Source of the DNA: Clostridiales bacterium
Lineage (GTDB): Bacteria; Bacillota; Clostridia; Oscillospirales; Oscillospiraceae
Assembly: GCA_902362775.1 (NCBI GenBank)
Contig: CABIXV010000002.1
Location: 327,362-391,361, forward strand
Direction: 5' to 3'
Length of the DNA stretch: 64,000 nucleotides
Below, in pieces: positions 8,191-16,601 of this stretch. A program made the position numbers and the translations under genes. The notes beneath the pieces are model-generated. The model saw only the letters and a list, made by a program, of their open reading frames with translations, was not told the DNA's origin and searched no databases. Each line of letters begins with the position of its first letter. Positions within the stretch are counted from its first letter, which is position 1.

Positions 8191-10299
8191 TTGAGCGACT
8201 GTATCACTGAAATTTTTGCTTCCAACGTATTCAGCAGAACCGTCATGCAGGAACGCCTGCCCAAAAAGGTATACGCCGAATTGGTAGATGTGATGGATAA
8301 CGGCGGCAACATCTCCATGGCCACCGCTGACATCGTGGCCACTGCCATGAAGGACTGGGCCGTGGAAAAGGGCGCTACCCACTACGCCCACTGGTTCCAG
8401 CCCCTTACCGGCATCACCGCCGAGAAGCACGACTCCTTCCTCACGCCGCCGCAGGACAGCAGAACCCTGCTTCAGTTCACCGGCAAGCAGCTGATCATGG
8501 GAGAGCCAGACGCCTCCTCCTTCCCCTCCGGCGGCCTCCGGGCCACCCACTACGCCCGGGGCTACACGGCCTGGGACATGACCTCCCCCGCCTTTGTCAA
8601 GGAGATGTCCTGCGGCACCGTCCTGTGCATCCCCACCATCTTCGTGTCCTACACCGGCGATGCCTTGGATAAGAAGACCCCCCTCCTCCGGTCCATGGAG
8701 GCCATCAACACCCAGGCTCTGCGCATCCTGCGGCTGTTCGGCAACACCCAGGCAAAAAAAGTTACCCCCTCCGTAGGGGCCGAGCAGGAGTATTTCTTGG
8801 TAGACCGGGACAAGTACCTCAAGCGCCGTGACTTGATCTATACCGGCAGAACGCTCTTCGGGGCTCCGGCCCCCAAGGGGCAGGAGATGGACGACCAGTA
8901 TTTCGGCGTGATCCGCCCACGGGTGGGCGAATTTATGGCTGACCTGAACCGGGAGCTGTGGAAATTGGGGATTCCCGCCACCACCCAGCACAACGAGGCC
9001 GCCCCCGCCCAGCATGAACTGGCCCCCATCTATACCACCTGTAACCTGGCCGTTGATCAGAACCAACTGACCATGGAGACCATGAAGCGGGTGGCCACTC
9101 GCCACGGCCTGGTCTGCCTGCTCCACGAAAAGCCCTTCGTGGGGGTCAACGGCTCTGGCAAGCACAACAACTGGTCCATCTCCACCGATCAGGGGGAGAA
9201 CCTGCTGGCTCCAGGCGACACGCCCAACGAAAACCTCCAGTTCCTGCTGGTGCTGGCCTGTATCATGAAGGCGGTGGACGACCACGCCGACCTGCTGCGC
9301 TGCTCCGCCTCCTGCGTGGGTAACGAGAGCCGTCTGGGCGCTCAGGAAGCCCCGCCCGCCATCATCTCTATCTTCCTGGGGGACCAGTTGGACGACGTGG
9401 TGGCACAGATCGTGTCCAACTCTGAATCCATCAAGCTGCTGGCCAGCGGCAAGCTGGACTCCGGCGTATCCACTATCCCTGTCCTGGACAAGGACGGCAC
9501 CGACCGGAACCGCACCTCCCCCTTCGCCTTCACTGGCAACAAGTTTGAGTTCCGCATGGTGGGCTCCTCCGACTCCATCGCTGAGGCCAATGTGGCCCTG
9601 AACGCCATCGTGGCCGAGGCTTTCTGCCAGGCTGCCGATATCCTGGAGGGGGCCGAGGACTTTCACGGGGCATGCTCCAGGCTGATCCACGACTGGATGA
9701 GCCAGCATCAGCGCATCATCTTCAACGACGACGGCTATTCTGATGAGTGGGTGGCCGAGGCTGTCCGCCGGGGCCTGCCCAACCTCCCCTCTATGGTGGA
9801 TGCCATCCCCGCCCTCACCACCCCCAAGGCCGAGGAGCTGTACTCCAAGTTCGGCATCTACACCAAGACCGAGCTGGAGGCCCGGGCGGAGATCATGTAC
9901 GAAACCTATGTGAAGATGATCAAGATCGAAGCCAACACCATGATCCATATGGCCTCCAAGCACTACATCCCCACCGCTATCGCCTATACCACCCGGCTGG
10001 GCCAGTCCATAGCCGCTGTGGCCTCCGGCTGTCCCCAGGCCGACCTCACCGTCCAGCGCAAGCTGCTCATCCAAGTCAGCTCCTATCTGGCCGACGCCTC
10101 CGCCGCCCTGGACCAGCTCAAACCTCTGATGGACCGTGTGGACACCATCCAGGACATCAAGGAGATGGCCCACGCCTATCACGACGCTGTTGTGCCCGCT
10201 ATGGCCGCCCTCCGCCACCCGGTGGATGAGCTGGAGCTTCTGGTGGATAAGGACCTGTGGCCTGTCCCCACCTACGGTGACCTCCTTTTCGAAGTATGA
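8191..10299 (+). CDS. glnN: Glutamine synthetase type III
   Basis: A 702-residue GSIII enzyme making glutamine from glutamate, ammonium and ATP in the cytoplasm. GSIII is much longer than GSI (about 450), and the length fits. It carries the GSIII N-terminal block ([29 protein letters not shown]), the metal site [22 protein letters not shown] and [16 protein letters not shown], and [12 protein letters not shown] near the C-terminal catalytic part. Translation starts at the TTG at 8191, the first in-frame start after the promoter, with GAAAGGGG upstream. It is transcribed alone and ends at a strong hairpin. The opposite strand is also open over the gene because of codon bias; that is a shadow. 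Confidence 0.97.
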   Translation: MSDCITEIFASNVFSRTVMQERLPKKVYAELVDVMDNGGNISMATADIVATAMKDWAVEKGATHYAHWFQPLTGITAEKHDSFLTPPQDSRTLLQFTGKQLIMGEPDASSFPSGGLRATHYARGYTAWDMTSPAFVKEMSCGTVLCIPTIFVSYTGDALDKKTPLLRSMEAINTQALRILRLFGNTQAKKVTPSVGAEQEYFLVDRDKYLKRRDLIYTGRTLFGAPAPKGQEMDDQYFGVIRPRVGEFMADLNRELWKLGIPATTQHNEAAPAQHELAPIYTTCNLAVDQNQLTMETMKRVATRHGLVCLLHEKPFVGVNGSGKHNNWSISTDQGENLLAPGDTPNENLQFLLVLACIMKAVDDHADLLRCSASCVGNESRLGAQEAPPAIISIFLGDQLDDVVAQIVSNSESIKLLASGKLDSGVSTIPVLDKDGTDRNRTSPFAFTGNKFEFRMVGSSDSIAEANVALNAIVAEAFCQAADILEGAEDFHGACSRLIHDWMSQHQRIIFNDDGYSDEWVAEAVRRGLPNLPSMVDAIPALTTPKAEELYSKFGIYTKTELEARAEIMYETYVKMIKIEANTMIHMASKHYIPTAIAYTTRLGQSIAAVASGCPQADLTVQRKLLIQVSSYLADASAALDQLKPLMDRVDTIQDIKEMAHAYHDAVVPAMAALRHPVDELELLVDKDLWPVPTYGDLLFEV

Positions 10300-10315
10300 T
10301 CTTGTCCGCAACATG

Positions 10316-10350
10316 AAGAGACCTCCCCGCCGCCGGCGGGGAGGTCTCTT
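10316..10350 (+). terminator. Terminator after glutamine synthetase III
   Basis: A 16-bp perfect GC-rich stem (10316-10331 with 10335-10350) with a 3-nt loop, 16 bp beyond the stop; the U-tract is weak. Confidence 0.8.
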
Positions 10351-10487
10351 ATTTCCCTTGTTCCCGTCCCAACAAAAACCGTCATAATGAGCCACGAAAA
10401 GTGTGGTACTGAATGGGGTGGATAAAGGTGCGGAGGGGGCGGATATCGTTGTTGTATCCTTCCTATTCATGGACATTCAAACAAAAA

Positions 10488-10520
10488 AGCCCGAGGCGCT
10501 CTTCCTCTGCGCCCCGGGCT
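10488..10520 (-). terminator. Terminator after nrdR
   Basis: A 12-bp stem (10488-10499 with 10509-10520, one mismatch), followed on the minus strand by a run of six T. Between this and the preceding terminator (10351-10487) I see no gene. Confidence 0.8.
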
Positions 10521-10587
10521 CCGCTTTCCTGCGACTATCCGGTTTTTATGGGTCATCTTGTCGTTTTTTTCTGGGTAGCGGACATCC

Positions 10588-11043
10588 CTATTTGTCCTCC
10601 AGCAGCTTGTTCAGCTCATGCATGAAGGTGTTGATGTCCTTGAATTGACGGTATACCGAGGCGAAGCGGACATAGGCCACCTCGTCGATTTTCTTCAGCC
10701 GCTCCATGACCAGCTCGCCCACTTCGGAGGAGCTGATCTCCCGCTCCATCTTGTTCTGGAGGACCTGCTCGATCTCATTGACCATCTCCTCCAGCATATG
10801 GTAGGGCACTGGGCGCTTCTCACAGGCCCGGATCAGGCCGCTGAGTACCTTGTTCCGGTCAAAGCTCTGTCGGCTGCCGTCCTTTTTCACCACCATCAGG
10901 GGCAGACTCTCCATAGTCTCATAGGTGGTGAACCGCTTGTGGCAAGATAGACACTCCCGGCGGCGGCGGATGCTGGCCCCCTCGTCCGCGGGGCGGGAAT
11001 CCACGACCTTGCTCTCCAAATAGGCACAGTAGGGACACTTCAT
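10588..11043 (-). CDS. nrdR: Transcriptional repressor NrdR
   Basis: A 151-residue regulator of ribonucleotide reductase genes. It has an N-terminal zinc ribbon (MKCPYC...[27 protein letters not shown]) followed by an ATP-cone domain that senses (d)ATP ([19 protein letters not shown] through the [14 protein letters not shown] region). This arrangement is diagnostic. The start at 11043 follows GGGAGGTATGTGGT; a longer frame begins upstream without an RBS. No nrd genes lie in this window, so it acts in trans. Confidence 0.97.
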   Translation of the reverse strand: MKCPYCAYLESKVVDSRPADEGASIRRRRECLSCHKRFTTYETMESLPLMVVKKDGSRQSFDRNKVLSGLIRACEKRPVPYHMLEEMVNEIEQVLQNKMEREISSSEVGELVMERLKKIDEVAYVRFASVYRQFKDINTFMHELNKLLEDK

Positions 11044-11124
11044 ACCACATACCTCCCAGGTATTGTCTTTCTCTCCGCCATCTCTCGCGGTCCCGACGAA
11101 GGAGCAGGGCAAAATCAAGTTTTT

Positions 11125-11171
11125 ATAACCATTATATGGTTATTATAACACAGCAGGTCAGAACTAGACAA
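11125..11171 (-). promoter_or_regulatory. nrdR promoter with overlapping inverted repeat
   Basis: Minus-strand TTGTCT (11166-11171), 18-nt spacer, TATAAT (11142-11147). An 8+8 inverted repeat, ATAACCAT-TAT-ATGGTTAT (11125-11143), runs from the -10 over the expected start point, the place for a repressor operator. It does not match the usual NrdR box (ACAC-ATAT-GTGT type), so which protein binds is unknown. Confidence 0.55.
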
Positions 11172-11235
11172 GGGTAAAAAACAGGACTGTCCCCCTCTTT
11201 TCCGGCATATCTGTGGTACAGCGAGGTGATACGAT

Positions 11236-12639
11236 ATGGAATTTCTAGCCCGTCTGACAGACTTCATCTGGTCGCCCTGGCTGTTGGGGCTGTTTCTTCT
11301 CACCGGCCTGGTCTACTCTCTGGGTTCCGGTTTCTTTCAAATCTTCGGTTTCCGCCTGTGGCTGTGCTCCACGCTCGGTTCCCTGTTCCATGGTAGGAAA
11401 AAAGCGGGGGACGGCCTGTCCTCCCTCCAAGCTCTGGCCACCGCCTTGGCCTCCACCATGGGAACTGGCTCCATCGCCGGGGTGGCCACCGCCCTGACCC
11501 TGGGCGGGCCTGGGGCCGTTTTCTGGATGTGGATCTCGGCCCTGCTGGCTATGATGACAGGCTGTGGTGAGAAGCTGCTGGCCGTAAAGTATCAGCGGCT
11601 GGCTCCCGGCGGGGGACTCCAGGGCGGGCCCATGTTTTACCTGCGGGACGGCGTGGGCTCTCCTCTGCTTGCAGGTTGGTTTGCTCTGGCCTGTTTGCCC
11701 GCTACCCTGGCCGGGGGCAACTTAGTTCAGTCCTCCTCCATCGCCCTCTCCCTGGAGGCCGCCTTCGGCCTGGAGCGGGTCTGGGTAGGCGTGGTCACCA
11801 CCCTGCTGGCAGGACTGGTGATGGTGGGCGGCATCGGCCGCATCGCCAAGGTATCCTCCGCCCTGGTCCCAGCCATGGCTCTGCTCTATCTGGGCAGCGG
11901 CTCTCTTGTACTGGCCGGCAACTGGCGGGCTATCCCTGAAGCTGTGGAGCTCATCTTTACCTGCGCCCTATCCCCTTCCGCCGCCCTGGGCGGCGGAGCC
12001 GGTTGGACGGTGACCTCCGCCCTGCGGTACGGGGTGGCCCGCGGAGTGTTTACTAACGAGGCGGGGCTGGGCACCTCTGCCATGGCCCACGGGGCCGCCC
12101 AGGTGGACCACCCTGCCCGACAAGGGATGTGGGGTGTCTTTGAGGTATTTCTATCTACGCTGGTGGTATGTACCGTCACCGCTCTTACCATCCTGGTCAG
12201 CGGCGTGTGGGAACCGGCGAATCCATCCATGCTGACGGGTGCCCCGCTTACCGCCGCCGCCTTCGGCTCTGTACTAGGCCGGGCCGGGGAGGGGGTGGTA
12301 GCCCTGTCCCTCCTCCTCTTTGCCTTCTCCTCTATCCTAGGCTGGAGCTACTACGGACAGCAGTGCCTGCGCTATCTCTCAGGGAGTGATCGCCTACTCC
12401 CGGCCTATCGGACGGTTTTTCTGGCCTGTACTCTGGCCGGCGCTCTGTGGGAGCCGGGCGCTATCTGGCTGCTGGTGGACCTGTCCAACGCCCTGATGGC
12501 CCTTCCTAATCTGGCCGCCCTCCTTATGCTGGCCCCTGAGGCTCTCGCCACCCTGCGGCAGTGGACAGAGCTGCGGCACACAAATTTAACCTCTATTTTA
12601 CCATTTCATCAAAGAAAACCCCACCCTGATATGCTATAA
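11236..12639 (+). CDS. Sodium:alanine/glycine symporter (AGCS family)
   Basis: A 467-residue integral membrane transporter of the alanine-or-glycine:cation symporter family (AlsT/AgcS type). About ten hydrophobic segments are visible. Signatures include GDGLSSLQALATALASTMGTGSIAGVATA in the N-terminal third, GGPGAVFWMWISALLAM, and NEAGLGTSAMAHGAAQ, the family's conserved cation/substrate loop. It should import small neutral amino acids with Na+. The start at 11236 follows GCGAGGTGATACGAT. The gene is divergent from nrdR across a 190-bp region. Exact substrate is not predictable. Confidence 0.93.
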   Translation: MEFLARLTDFIWSPWLLGLFLLTGLVYSLGSGFFQIFGFRLWLCSTLGSLFHGRKKAGDGLSSLQALATALASTMGTGSIAGVATALTLGGPGAVFWMWISALLAMMTGCGEKLLAVKYQRLAPGGGLQGGPMFYLRDGVGSPLLAGWFALACLPATLAGGNLVQSSSIALSLEAAFGLERVWVGVVTTLLAGLVMVGGIGRIAKVSSALVPAMALLYLGSGSLVLAGNWRAIPEAVELIFTCALSPSAALGGGAGWTVTSALRYGVARGVFTNEAGLGTSAMAHGAAQVDHPARQGMWGVFEVFLSTLVVCTVTALTILVSGVWEPANPSMLTGAPLTAAAFGSVLGRAGEGVVALSLLLFAFSSILGWSYYGQQCLRYLSGSDRLLPAYRTVFLACTLAGALWEPGAIWLLVDLSNALMALPNLAALLMLAPEALATLRQWTELRHTNLTSILPFHQRKPHPDML

Positions 12640-12746
12640 TAAAATTTATCCGCCTGCCCCGGTTTGGCAGAGAGGATCGCTTTATTTTTGTCAGATCTGG
12701 GAACACTGTACCCATCGATCTTTCATATGGGAAAGGGGTATCTTCC

Positions 12747-13652
12747 ATGATACACGGCGTAGTAGACCTTGGCTCCAATACGGTTCGACTGTCCATCTAT
12801 CAGTGCGAGGAGGGCAGCGCCAGGCTGCTGATGAACCGCAAGGTGACCGCCGGTCTGGCCGACTATGTAGAGGGGGGCACCATGACGCCCCAGGGCATTC
12901 AGACTGCCAGCCAAATCCTGATGGAATATCAGGATCTGATGAAAAACCTGGGCTTTGACCAGCCTCATGTCTTTGCCACCGCCTCCCTGCGCAACATCTC
13001 CAATACCGAGGACGCTGTGGCCCAGCTCCAGCGGGACACCGGCCTGTCCGTGGATGTGTTGTCTGGAGCGGAGGAGGCCCGTCTCTCCTACCTGGGGGCT
13101 GTCAGCCCCACTGGGCCTAACAGCGGCCTGCTCATCGACCTGGGCGGCGGCTCCACCGAGCTAGTCCACTATCGGGAGGGACAGATCTTGTCCTCCTGCT
13201 CCCTCCCTCTGGGTTCCCTATCCCTGTTTAGCCAGTATGTCGCTCACCTACATCCCACAGGGAAGGAGCGGAAGGCCATCCGGGCCCATATCAGGGAGCA
13301 GCTGGACCACTTTGTCCCCGCTCCCCCCTCTATCCCCCAGGCCTGCGGGGTGGGCGGTACGGCCCGTGCGGCCTGTAAGGTGGCAAACCGCCTGTTTGGC
13401 CGCCCTCAGGACTGCCATACCCTGTCCGCCCAGGAGCTTCGCCGCCTGCTGAAAACTCTGAAAAAGCCGGACCACGACCACCTGCATCTGCTGCTCAAGG
13501 CCGCCCCTGACCGCATCCACACGCTGATCCCCGGCCTTCTAGTGCTGGACACAGTGGCACAGGCCTACCAGCTTCAAGAGATTTTGGTCAGTTCCTGTGG
13601 CGTCCGGGAGGGCTACCTCCACCACAGGGTACTAAAGGGGGAAGCGGGATGA
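12747..13652 (+). CDS. ppx: Ppx/GppA phosphatase family protein (exopolyphosphatase-like)
   Basis: A 301-residue member of the ASKHA-fold Ppx/GppA family. The phosphate-1 motif VVDLGSNTVRLSIY is at the N-terminus, EEARLSYLGA and LLIDLGGGSTELVHY sit in the middle, and GVGGTARA follows. It is at the short end for the family, lacking the C-terminal HD domain of E. coli Ppx. It should hydrolyse terminal phosphates of polyphosphate or pppGpp. Its stop overlaps the ppk start (ATGA, 13649-13652), so a synthesis/degradation pair is translationally coupled. The RBS is GAAAGGGG. The 107-bp gap upstream contains TATAAT at 12635-12640 but no clear -35. Confidence 0.93.
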   Translation: MIHGVVDLGSNTVRLSIYQCEEGSARLLMNRKVTAGLADYVEGGTMTPQGIQTASQILMEYQDLMKNLGFDQPHVFATASLRNISNTEDAVAQLQRDTGLSVDVLSGAEEARLSYLGAVSPTGPNSGLLIDLGGGSTELVHYREGQILSSCSLPLGSLSLFSQYVAHLHPTGKERKAIRAHIREQLDHFVPAPPSIPQACGVGGTARAACKVANRLFGRPQDCHTLSAQELRRLLKTLKKPDHDHLHLLLKAAPDRIHTLIPGLLVLDTVAQAYQLQEILVSSCGVREGYLHHRVLKGEAG

Positions 13653-15811
13653 GCCTTCCAACGGACTACCGGTATACCCAGGACCGTGAGCTGTCCTGGC
13701 TGAAATTTAATGAGCGTGTACTGGCTGAGGCCAGGGACGAGTCCGTTCCCCTGATGGAGCGGCTGAAATTCGCCGCCATTTTCACCAGCAACCTGGACGA
13801 GTTCTTCATGGTTCGGGTGGGTTCTATTACTGATATGGCCCTGGTGAAAGAGGAGCACATAGACAATAAGAGCGGCCGCACTCCCCAGCAGCAGTTGGAG
13901 GCCATCTTCAAGGCGGTCCCTCCCCTGTACAAGCAGCGGGACAAGGTCTTTGACCAGTTAGACCTGCGGCTGCGCTCCTGTAACATCTGCCGGCTGTCTA
14001 TGGAACAGCTGGACAGCAAGGCCAGGAAGCAGGCGGACAGTTGGTTTCAAAGCCAGGTGCGCCCCATCCTCTCCCCACTGGTGGTAGACCTGCACCACCC
14101 CTTCCCCCACCTGCCCAACAAGGGGCTGGCGGTGGCCCTATGCCTAAAGCGGGACGGCCGGGACTCCTTTGGCTTTCTCCCTGTCCCCACCAGCCTGCCC
14201 CCCTTTCTGCGGTTGGAGGAGCGGGGCTTGCACTACATTCTTCTGGAGGATCTTCTTCTCTCCTACGCTGACCAGATCTTCGACCAGTTCACAGTCACGG
14301 AAAAGGCCATGGTGGCCGTCACCCGGAACGCGGATATCAGCCCGGAGGACGAGAGCTATGATGTGGATGAGGATTTCCGCCAGCACATGCGAAAGCTGGT
14401 CAAAAAGCGGGCCCGCCTCTCTCCGGTCCGGCTGGAGTTCCAGGGGGGAAAGGGGGATAAGCTCATCCCATTTCTCTGCCAGCGCCTGGGCTTAAACCGG
14501 GATCAGGTCTTTAAGACCCGCTGTCCCATCCGCCTGGAGTATGCCTATGCCCTGGCCGCCCTCCTGCCGGCTGAAAGCGCGGCCGCCCTGTGTGACCCGC
14601 CCTTCTCCCCTCGCTTTCCCGCCTGCCTGGACCCCCAGAGACCCATCTTGCCCCAGGTATTGGAACGGGACGTCCTTCTTTTCTATCCCTTTGAGCAGAT
14701 GGACCCCTTTCTCCACCTGATTCGGGAAGCTGCCTTTGACCCCCAGGTAGCCTCCATCAAAATCACTATCTACCGTCTGGCCTCCCGAGCCAAACTGGCT
14801 GAATATCTGTCCGCCGCCGCGGAGAACGGCAAGGATGTCACCGTACTCATGGAACTGCGGGCTCGGTTCGACGAGCAGAACAACATTCGCTGGGCCGAGC
14901 GGATGGAGGAGGCAGGCTGCACCCTCCTCTACGGCTCCGAGGCGCTCAAGGTCCACTCCAAGATCTGTCTCATCACCCGCCGGACCAAAGCCGGAGTCCA
15001 ATATATCACCCAAGTTGGTACGGGCAACTACAACGAAAAGACCGCCAAACTCTATACCGACCTATCCCTCATAACCGCTGATCCGGTCATTGGGGCGGAC
15101 GCCGCCGCCTTCTTTCAGAACATGGCTATCGGCAATTTCCATGGAGAATACCAGCGCCTGCTGGCCTCTCCCCTTGGCCTTCGGGACAGAGTCATGGCCC
15201 TCATCGACCGAGAGATCGCCAAGGGCAGCCAAGGCTACCTCTTTTTCAAGCTCAACTCTATCACCGACCGAACGCTCATTGACAAGCTGGCCCAGGCTTC
15301 CCAGGCCGGGGTGGAGGTCGTCATGAACGTCCGGGGCATCTGCTGCCTGATGCCGGGGGTACCGGGACTGACTGACCGGATCACTGTCTTTTCCATCGTT
15401 GGTCGGTATCTAGAACACAGCCGCATCTATCAATTCGGCCGGGGTGAGGAGGCAGACCTGTACATCTCCTCTGCCGACTTCATGACCCGGAATACAGAGC
15501 GCCGAGTGGAGCTGGCCTGTCCGGTTCTGGACCCCTGGGTTCGAGGGCGGCTGTTCCACATCATTGACCTGCTCCAGCGGGACAACGCCAAGGCCCGGGA
15601 ACTGAAGCCGGGCGGCGGCTACCATCCCCGTGAGGCAAACGGACAGGAGCCGGTCAACTGCCAGGAGGTATTTCAGCAGGAAACCGTTTCTCCCCCTGTC
15701 CTCCCTCCCCTCCACAGCAGCAGCTCAAGGGCAAATCGGAACAGGCTCCCCGCCTGGCTTCGTCGGCTCCTGCCCAGAAAAAGGGAACGCAGAGGGCCCA
15801 GGTCCGAGTGA
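13649..15811 (+). CDS. ppk1: Polyphosphate kinase 1
   Basis: A 720-residue PPK1, which polymerises the ATP gamma-phosphate into polyphosphate. The four-domain layout is recognisable: an N-terminal RELSWLKFNERVLAEA and FTSNLDEFFMVRVG, then the catalytic phospholipase-D-like halves. The autophosphorylated histidine is expected in ALKVHSKICLITRR, and QVGTGNYNEKTAKLYTDLSL and SSADFMTRNTERRVELACPV follow. The last ~70 residues are basic and low-complexity and look like a poorly conserved tail. The start overlaps ppx by 4 bp. The stop lies within the loop and arm of the terminator hairpin. Confidence 0.97.
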   Translation: MSLPTDYRYTQDRELSWLKFNERVLAEARDESVPLMERLKFAAIFTSNLDEFFMVRVGSITDMALVKEEHIDNKSGRTPQQQLEAIFKAVPPLYKQRDKVFDQLDLRLRSCNICRLSMEQLDSKARKQADSWFQSQVRPILSPLVVDLHHPFPHLPNKGLAVALCLKRDGRDSFGFLPVPTSLPPFLRLEERGLHYILLEDLLLSYADQIFDQFTVTEKAMVAVTRNADISPEDESYDVDEDFRQHMRKLVKKRARLSPVRLEFQGGKGDKLIPFLCQRLGLNRDQVFKTRCPIRLEYAYALAALLPAESAAALCDPPFSPRFPACLDPQRPILPQVLERDVLLFYPFEQMDPFLHLIREAAFDPQVASIKITIYRLASRAKLAEYLSAAAENGKDVTVLMELRARFDEQNNIRWAERMEEAGCTLLYGSEALKVHSKICLITRRTKAGVQYITQVGTGNYNEKTAKLYTDLSLITADPVIGADAAAFFQNMAIGNFHGEYQRLLASPLGLRDRVMALIDREIAKGSQGYLFFKLNSITDRTLIDKLAQASQAGVEVVMNVRGICCLMPGVPGLTDRITVFSIVGRYLEHSRIYQFGRGEEADLYISSADFMTRNTERRVELACPVLDPWVRGRLFHIIDLLQRDNAKARELKPGGGYHPREANGQEPVNCQEVFQQETVSPPVLPPLHSSSSRANRNRLPAWLRRLLPRKRERRGPRSE

Positions 15812-15825
15812 CCTGGGCCCTCTGC
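15789..15825. terminator. Bidirectional terminator between ppk1 and the DUF3298-like gene
   Basis: A 16-bp perfect stem (15789-15804 with 15810-15825) and 5-nt loop. It includes the ppk1 stop codon and abuts the stop of the convergent gene. Confidence 0.8.
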
Positions 15826-16512
15826 TTATGCTTCCGGCCGCTCCTCCCGTTCTGCCAGTGGGAAACGGAACACCGGGGTTCCCTCGGCCGCCGGGGCGAT
15901 GGCGCACTGGGGAAAGGCAAATGCCAACTCCCCATCCTGCAGCCAGAAGTCACGGCTGGGCAACAGCTTTCCTATGTATTTCTCCCAGCCCTGGTCCAGA
16001 AAGCAGTCTCCGCCCGTCCGGCGGGCCTCTCCCTGCTCCCGAATGGCGGCGGTCAGCCTGCCTTTCCACCGCCTTTCCCCAGGAAAAAAGCGTTTCAGGG
16101 GCTCTGGCCGCCCCTCTCTCACCTTCCACACATCTCCCCAGGTCACCCGGCAGGGCTTTCCGTCCCCACGGATCTCCTCTCCCTCCAGCCGGATGGACAG
16201 CAGCCCGCCCTCCAAGGCGGTCACCTCTCCTCCCAGCCGCCCCGCCCAGCACTGGAAGGGACGGGACCGCTCCCGCTTCTGGGCGAAAGAGAGGCAGGCG
16301 GCTAGGTACACCTCTCTCTGCCACCGCTGTTTCCAGGATCGGGCCAGCCGGTCGTAGTAACGACTGATCCACCGGCCGCTCAGGCCGGCGTTTTGGACCT
16401 CCGGCCAGGACAGGGTATATTCCAGCACCGGCTCCCCCTCCAGGGTCAGGCTCCCCTTCTCCTCATGCCACAGGACCTGGGGCTCTGTCCGCCCCGCTCC
16501 CCTTTCCTTCAT
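15826..16512 (-). CDS. DUF3298/RsiV-C-like hypothetical protein
   Basis: A 228-residue protein without signal peptide or transmembrane segment. The C-terminal FAFPQCAIAPAAEGTPVFRFPL resembles the closing strand of DUF3298, the RsiV/PdaC-type extracytoplasmic domain (typically ..Y.IAPYA.G.P.F.IP). The N-terminal half has a WPEVQNAGLSGRWISRYYDRLARSW helix. Family placement rests mainly on that C-terminal motif. No function is assigned. It is convergent with ppk1 and follows the LTA-synthase-like gene in the same direction. The start at 16512 has GAGGGACC upstream. Confidence 0.6.
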   Translation of the reverse strand: MKERGAGRTEPQVLWHEEKGSLTLEGEPVLEYTLSWPEVQNAGLSGRWISRYYDRLARSWKQRWQREVYLAACLSFAQKRERSRPFQCWAGRLGGEVTALEGGLLSIRLEGEEIRGDGKPCRVTWGDVWKVREGRPEPLKRFFPGERRWKGRLTAAIREQGEARRTGGDCFLDQGWEKYIGKLLPSRDFWLQDGELAFAFPQCAIAPAAEGTPVFRFPLAEREERPEA

Positions 16513-16570
16513 CGCGGTCCCTCCTCTATCCTTTTTGGTACATCCTATGTACCACCAGAGCGAAGGGTGA

Positions 16571-16597
16571 GAGGGGGGGCGCTGCAGCGCCCCCCTC
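16571..16597 (-). terminator. GC hairpin downstream of the LTA-synthase-like gene
   Basis: An inverted repeat GAGGGGGGGCGCTG/CAGCGCCCCCCTC with one bulged base, immediately after the stop at 16602. There is no U-tract on either strand, so the terminator assignment is tentative. Confidence 0.45.
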
Positions 16598-16601
16598 TTG
16601 G

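Noticed and set aside
8029..10476. A continuous 815-codon open frame on the minus strand opposite glutamine synthetase III
   Set aside because: It is the antisense shadow of a GC-rich gene: low-complexity G/H/Q/V composition, no RBS, no domains, while the plus-strand frame is an unmistakable GSIII.
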